Assembly (NCBI GenBank): GCA_016206385.1 | Contig: JACQRS010000066.1 | Location: 1 to 7,161, forward strand | Direction: 5' to 3' | Length of the DNA: 7,161 nt | Source: Candidatus Rokuibacteriota bacterium | GTDB lineage: Bacteria > Methylomirabilota > Methylomirabilia > Rokubacteriales > CSP1-6 | Shown: piece by piece, positions 6,244 through 7,161 of the stretch | How positions within the stretch are numbered: the stretch's first letter is position 1 | How the letters are laid out: each line of letters opens with the position of its first letter | The notes under the pieces: model-generated | Database searches by the model: none | The model's input: only the letters and a program-made list of their open reading frames with translations | What the model was told of the DNA's origin: nothing | Position numbers and translations under genes: made by a program

Positions 6244-7064
6244 CGGGCCATCATTCCCCACCGAACCACGGTGAACTCTTCGAGCTTCTGGAACACGAGC
6301 TTTTCCAGGGCGAGACCCACACACCCGATCACCGCGATGCCGGCCAGCATGACGTCCGTGTTCAGGAACTCCCGCGCGCCGAAGATGAGCCACCCGAGAC
6401 CCACGGAAACGGACGTGAGCATCTCAACCGCCACCAGAACCCGCCAGGCGCGCGCCAGGCCCAGGCGGAGGCCGGTGAGGACGTAGGGGAGGGCGCCCGG
6501 GAGCACCACCTTCCTGAAGAGCTGGTGCTCCGGGGCGCCCATGGACTCGGCCGCCCGGATCCAGATGGCCTTCACCGCCTTCACCCCGGTCCAGGTGTTG
6601 ACGACCACGGGAAAGGCGGCGGCGAACCCGACCAGCAGGACCGCCGGCAGGTTGCCGAGGCCGAACCAGATCACGAACAAGGGGGCGTAGGCCAGCCCCG
6701 GAATGGGATTCCCGACGCTGACCACCGGCACGAGCAGATCCTCTGCCCAGCGGTATCGGCCCATGACGATCCCCGCCACCACCCCGAGGACGGCGCCGAG
6801 GAGGAAGCCCACGATGAGGCGGAGGATCGTGGTCAGGGCGTGGACCGGCAGGATGCCGTTACCGACCAGCCGGACGAACGTCGAGACGATAGTCTCGACG
6901 CCGGGAAAGAGCTTCGGCGGGAACGGGCCCAGGAGGTGGAACGCCTGCCAGAGGATCCCGACGACGACGAACGGAAAGACAACCTCGGCGAGAGAGATCA
7001 ACGCCCGTCGCACGTGGATCGCCCATGGCCTCCTATCGGCTTCCCAGGGCGATTCCCCCCGCAC
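6240..7064 (-). CDS. ABC transporter permease 1 (SsuC/TauC/NrtB type)
   Basis: This 274-residue inner-membrane permease has hydrophobic segments at about 21-45, 76-101, 108-134, 138-156, 205-228 and 236-254. The EAA loop lies at about 171-193: AAESMGAPEHQLFR then KVVLPGALP. SVGNPIPGLAYAPLFVIWFG is the family-typical periplasm-facing region. The start used is a GTG at 7064, 15 bp after the stop of the preceding gene. It has no Shine-Dalgarno, and the spacer is a perfect GC-rich inverted repeat. An in-frame GTG at 7013 would give 257 residues and drop a polar N-terminus; an AGGAGG lies upstream of that codon but 15 bases away, which is too far to be ideal. The 3' end overlaps the second permease by 4 bp. 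The substrate is unknown. Confidence 0.92.
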   Translation of the reverse strand: MRGESPWEADRRPWAIHVRRALISLAEVVFPFVVVGILWQAFHLLGPFPPKLFPGVETIVSTFVRLVGNGILPVHALTTILRLIVGFLLGAVLGVVAGIVMGRYRWAEDLLVPVVSVGNPIPGLAYAPLFVIWFGLGNLPAVLLVGFAAAFPVVVNTWTGVKAVKAIWIRAAESMGAPEHQLFRKVVLPGALPYVLTGLRLGLARAWRVLVAVEMLTSVSVGLGWLIFGAREFLNTDVMLAGIAVIGCVGLALEKLVFQKLEEFTVVRWGMMAR

Positions 7065-7079
7065 GGGCGCGCCGCGCCC
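7065..7079. repeat. Perfect GC-rich inverted repeat filling the gap before permease 1
   Basis: The transcript strand reads GGGCGCGGCGCGCCC, which can fold as a 6-bp all-GC stem with a GGC triloop. It fills the whole 15-bp gap between a stop codon (7082-7080) and the permease GTG. It has no U tract, so it is not a standard intrinsic terminator. It could slow translation of the permease or protect the upstream message, as hairpins do between binding-protein and permease genes in some operons; the role is inferred. Confidence 0.45.
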
Positions 7080-7161
7080 TTAGAGGCCGACTCTGGCCTT
7101 CTGCAAGAGCTGCTTGTTCAGACCCTTGGCGACGTCGGGGACGCTCTTGAGCCGTCGCCCG
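7080..7161 (-). CDS. 3' end of upstream gene, possibly the ABC substrate-binding protein (partial)
   Basis: The last 26 codons of a frame run in from the window edge and end at TAA (7082-7080). They read GRRLKSVPDVAKGLNKQLLQ then KARVGL, a Lys/Leu-rich helical tail without stops and with GC-rich third positions like its neighbours. Position directly ahead of the two permeases suggests the periplasmic binding protein of the importer, as in many ssu/tau/nrt-type operons. No binding-protein motif lies in this short piece, so the product is a guess from context. Confidence 0.5.
   Translation of the reverse strand, partial: GRRLKSVPDVAKGLNKQLLQKARVGL

Noticed and set aside
6244..6393. Upstream extension of the permease 2 frame, giving 312 residues
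   Set aside because: The added residues are Arg/Gly/His-rich and encoded within the end of permease 1; the ATGA overlap at 6243 gives a normal length.
4516..6486. 656-codon open frame on the plus strand
   Set aside because: It is antisense to the LVIVD gene start, the ATPase and a permease. Its product is Arg/His/Asp/Pro-rich low-complexity sequence typical of the opposite strand of GC-rich genes, while the minus-strand genes have complete family motifs.
7026..7034. AGGAGG followed by ATG as the start of a different small gene
   Set aside because: The frame from this ATG (MGDPRATGVDLSRR and onward) runs inside the permease gene with no membrane segments or motifs, and the spacing is only two bases.

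Overview
This is a very GC-rich bacterial window in which every supportable gene lies on the minus strand, so the biological reading direction is from high to low coordinates. Two transcription units are stacked head to tail: an ABC-importer operon (about 7161 to 3431) and, behind its own promoter, a conserved housekeeping operon (3350 down to 1 and beyond). The combination of high GC, GTG starts, tight gene packing, a RemA/DUF370 protein and the order yicC-remA-gmk-rpoZ-coaBC fits Deltaproteobacteria-like lineages, NC10/Methylomirabilota or Candidatus Rokubacteria. That placement is inference from gene order and style; no marker here fixes the taxon.

ABC-importer unit. It enters the window with the last 26 codons of an unidentified gene, whose position suggests the substrate-binding protein. 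Two related SsuC/TauC/NrtB-type permeases follow, joined by an ATGA overlap, then an SsuB/TauB/NrtD-type ATPase 6 bp further on, and finally a 403-residue LVIVD-type beta-propeller protein of unknown function. The permeases probably pair as a heterodimer driven by the ATPase. The imported compound cannot be read from the sequence; the family handles nitrate, sulfonates, taurine, aromatic acids and pyrimidine precursors. The propeller has histidine-bearing loops that recur blade after blade, and is the least explained gene here.

Intergenic region 3268-3430. This 163-bp gap holds the most AT-rich patch of the window, including a consensus TTGACA box with a TAGTAT box 18 bp downstream, correctly oriented for yicC. 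No convincing intrinsic terminator for the upstream unit is visible.

Housekeeping unit. yicC (RNA-decay-related endoribonuclease family), remA (DUF370), gmk (guanylate kinase), rpoZ (RNA polymerase omega) and coaBC (two consecutive steps of coenzyme A synthesis) are packed with overlaps or very short gaps, followed by the first codons of another probable gene at the edge. The unit links RNA turnover, guanine nucleotide supply, RNA polymerase assembly and CoA production. CoaBC has Asp and Ser where the well-studied E. coli decarboxylase has Asn125 and Cys158.

I see no tRNA, rRNA, CRISPR array, insertion sequence or phage gene. I did not find a clearly new multi-gene system; the best candidates for follow-up are the histidine-rich propeller beside an ABC importer of unknown substrate, and the variant CoaC active site.
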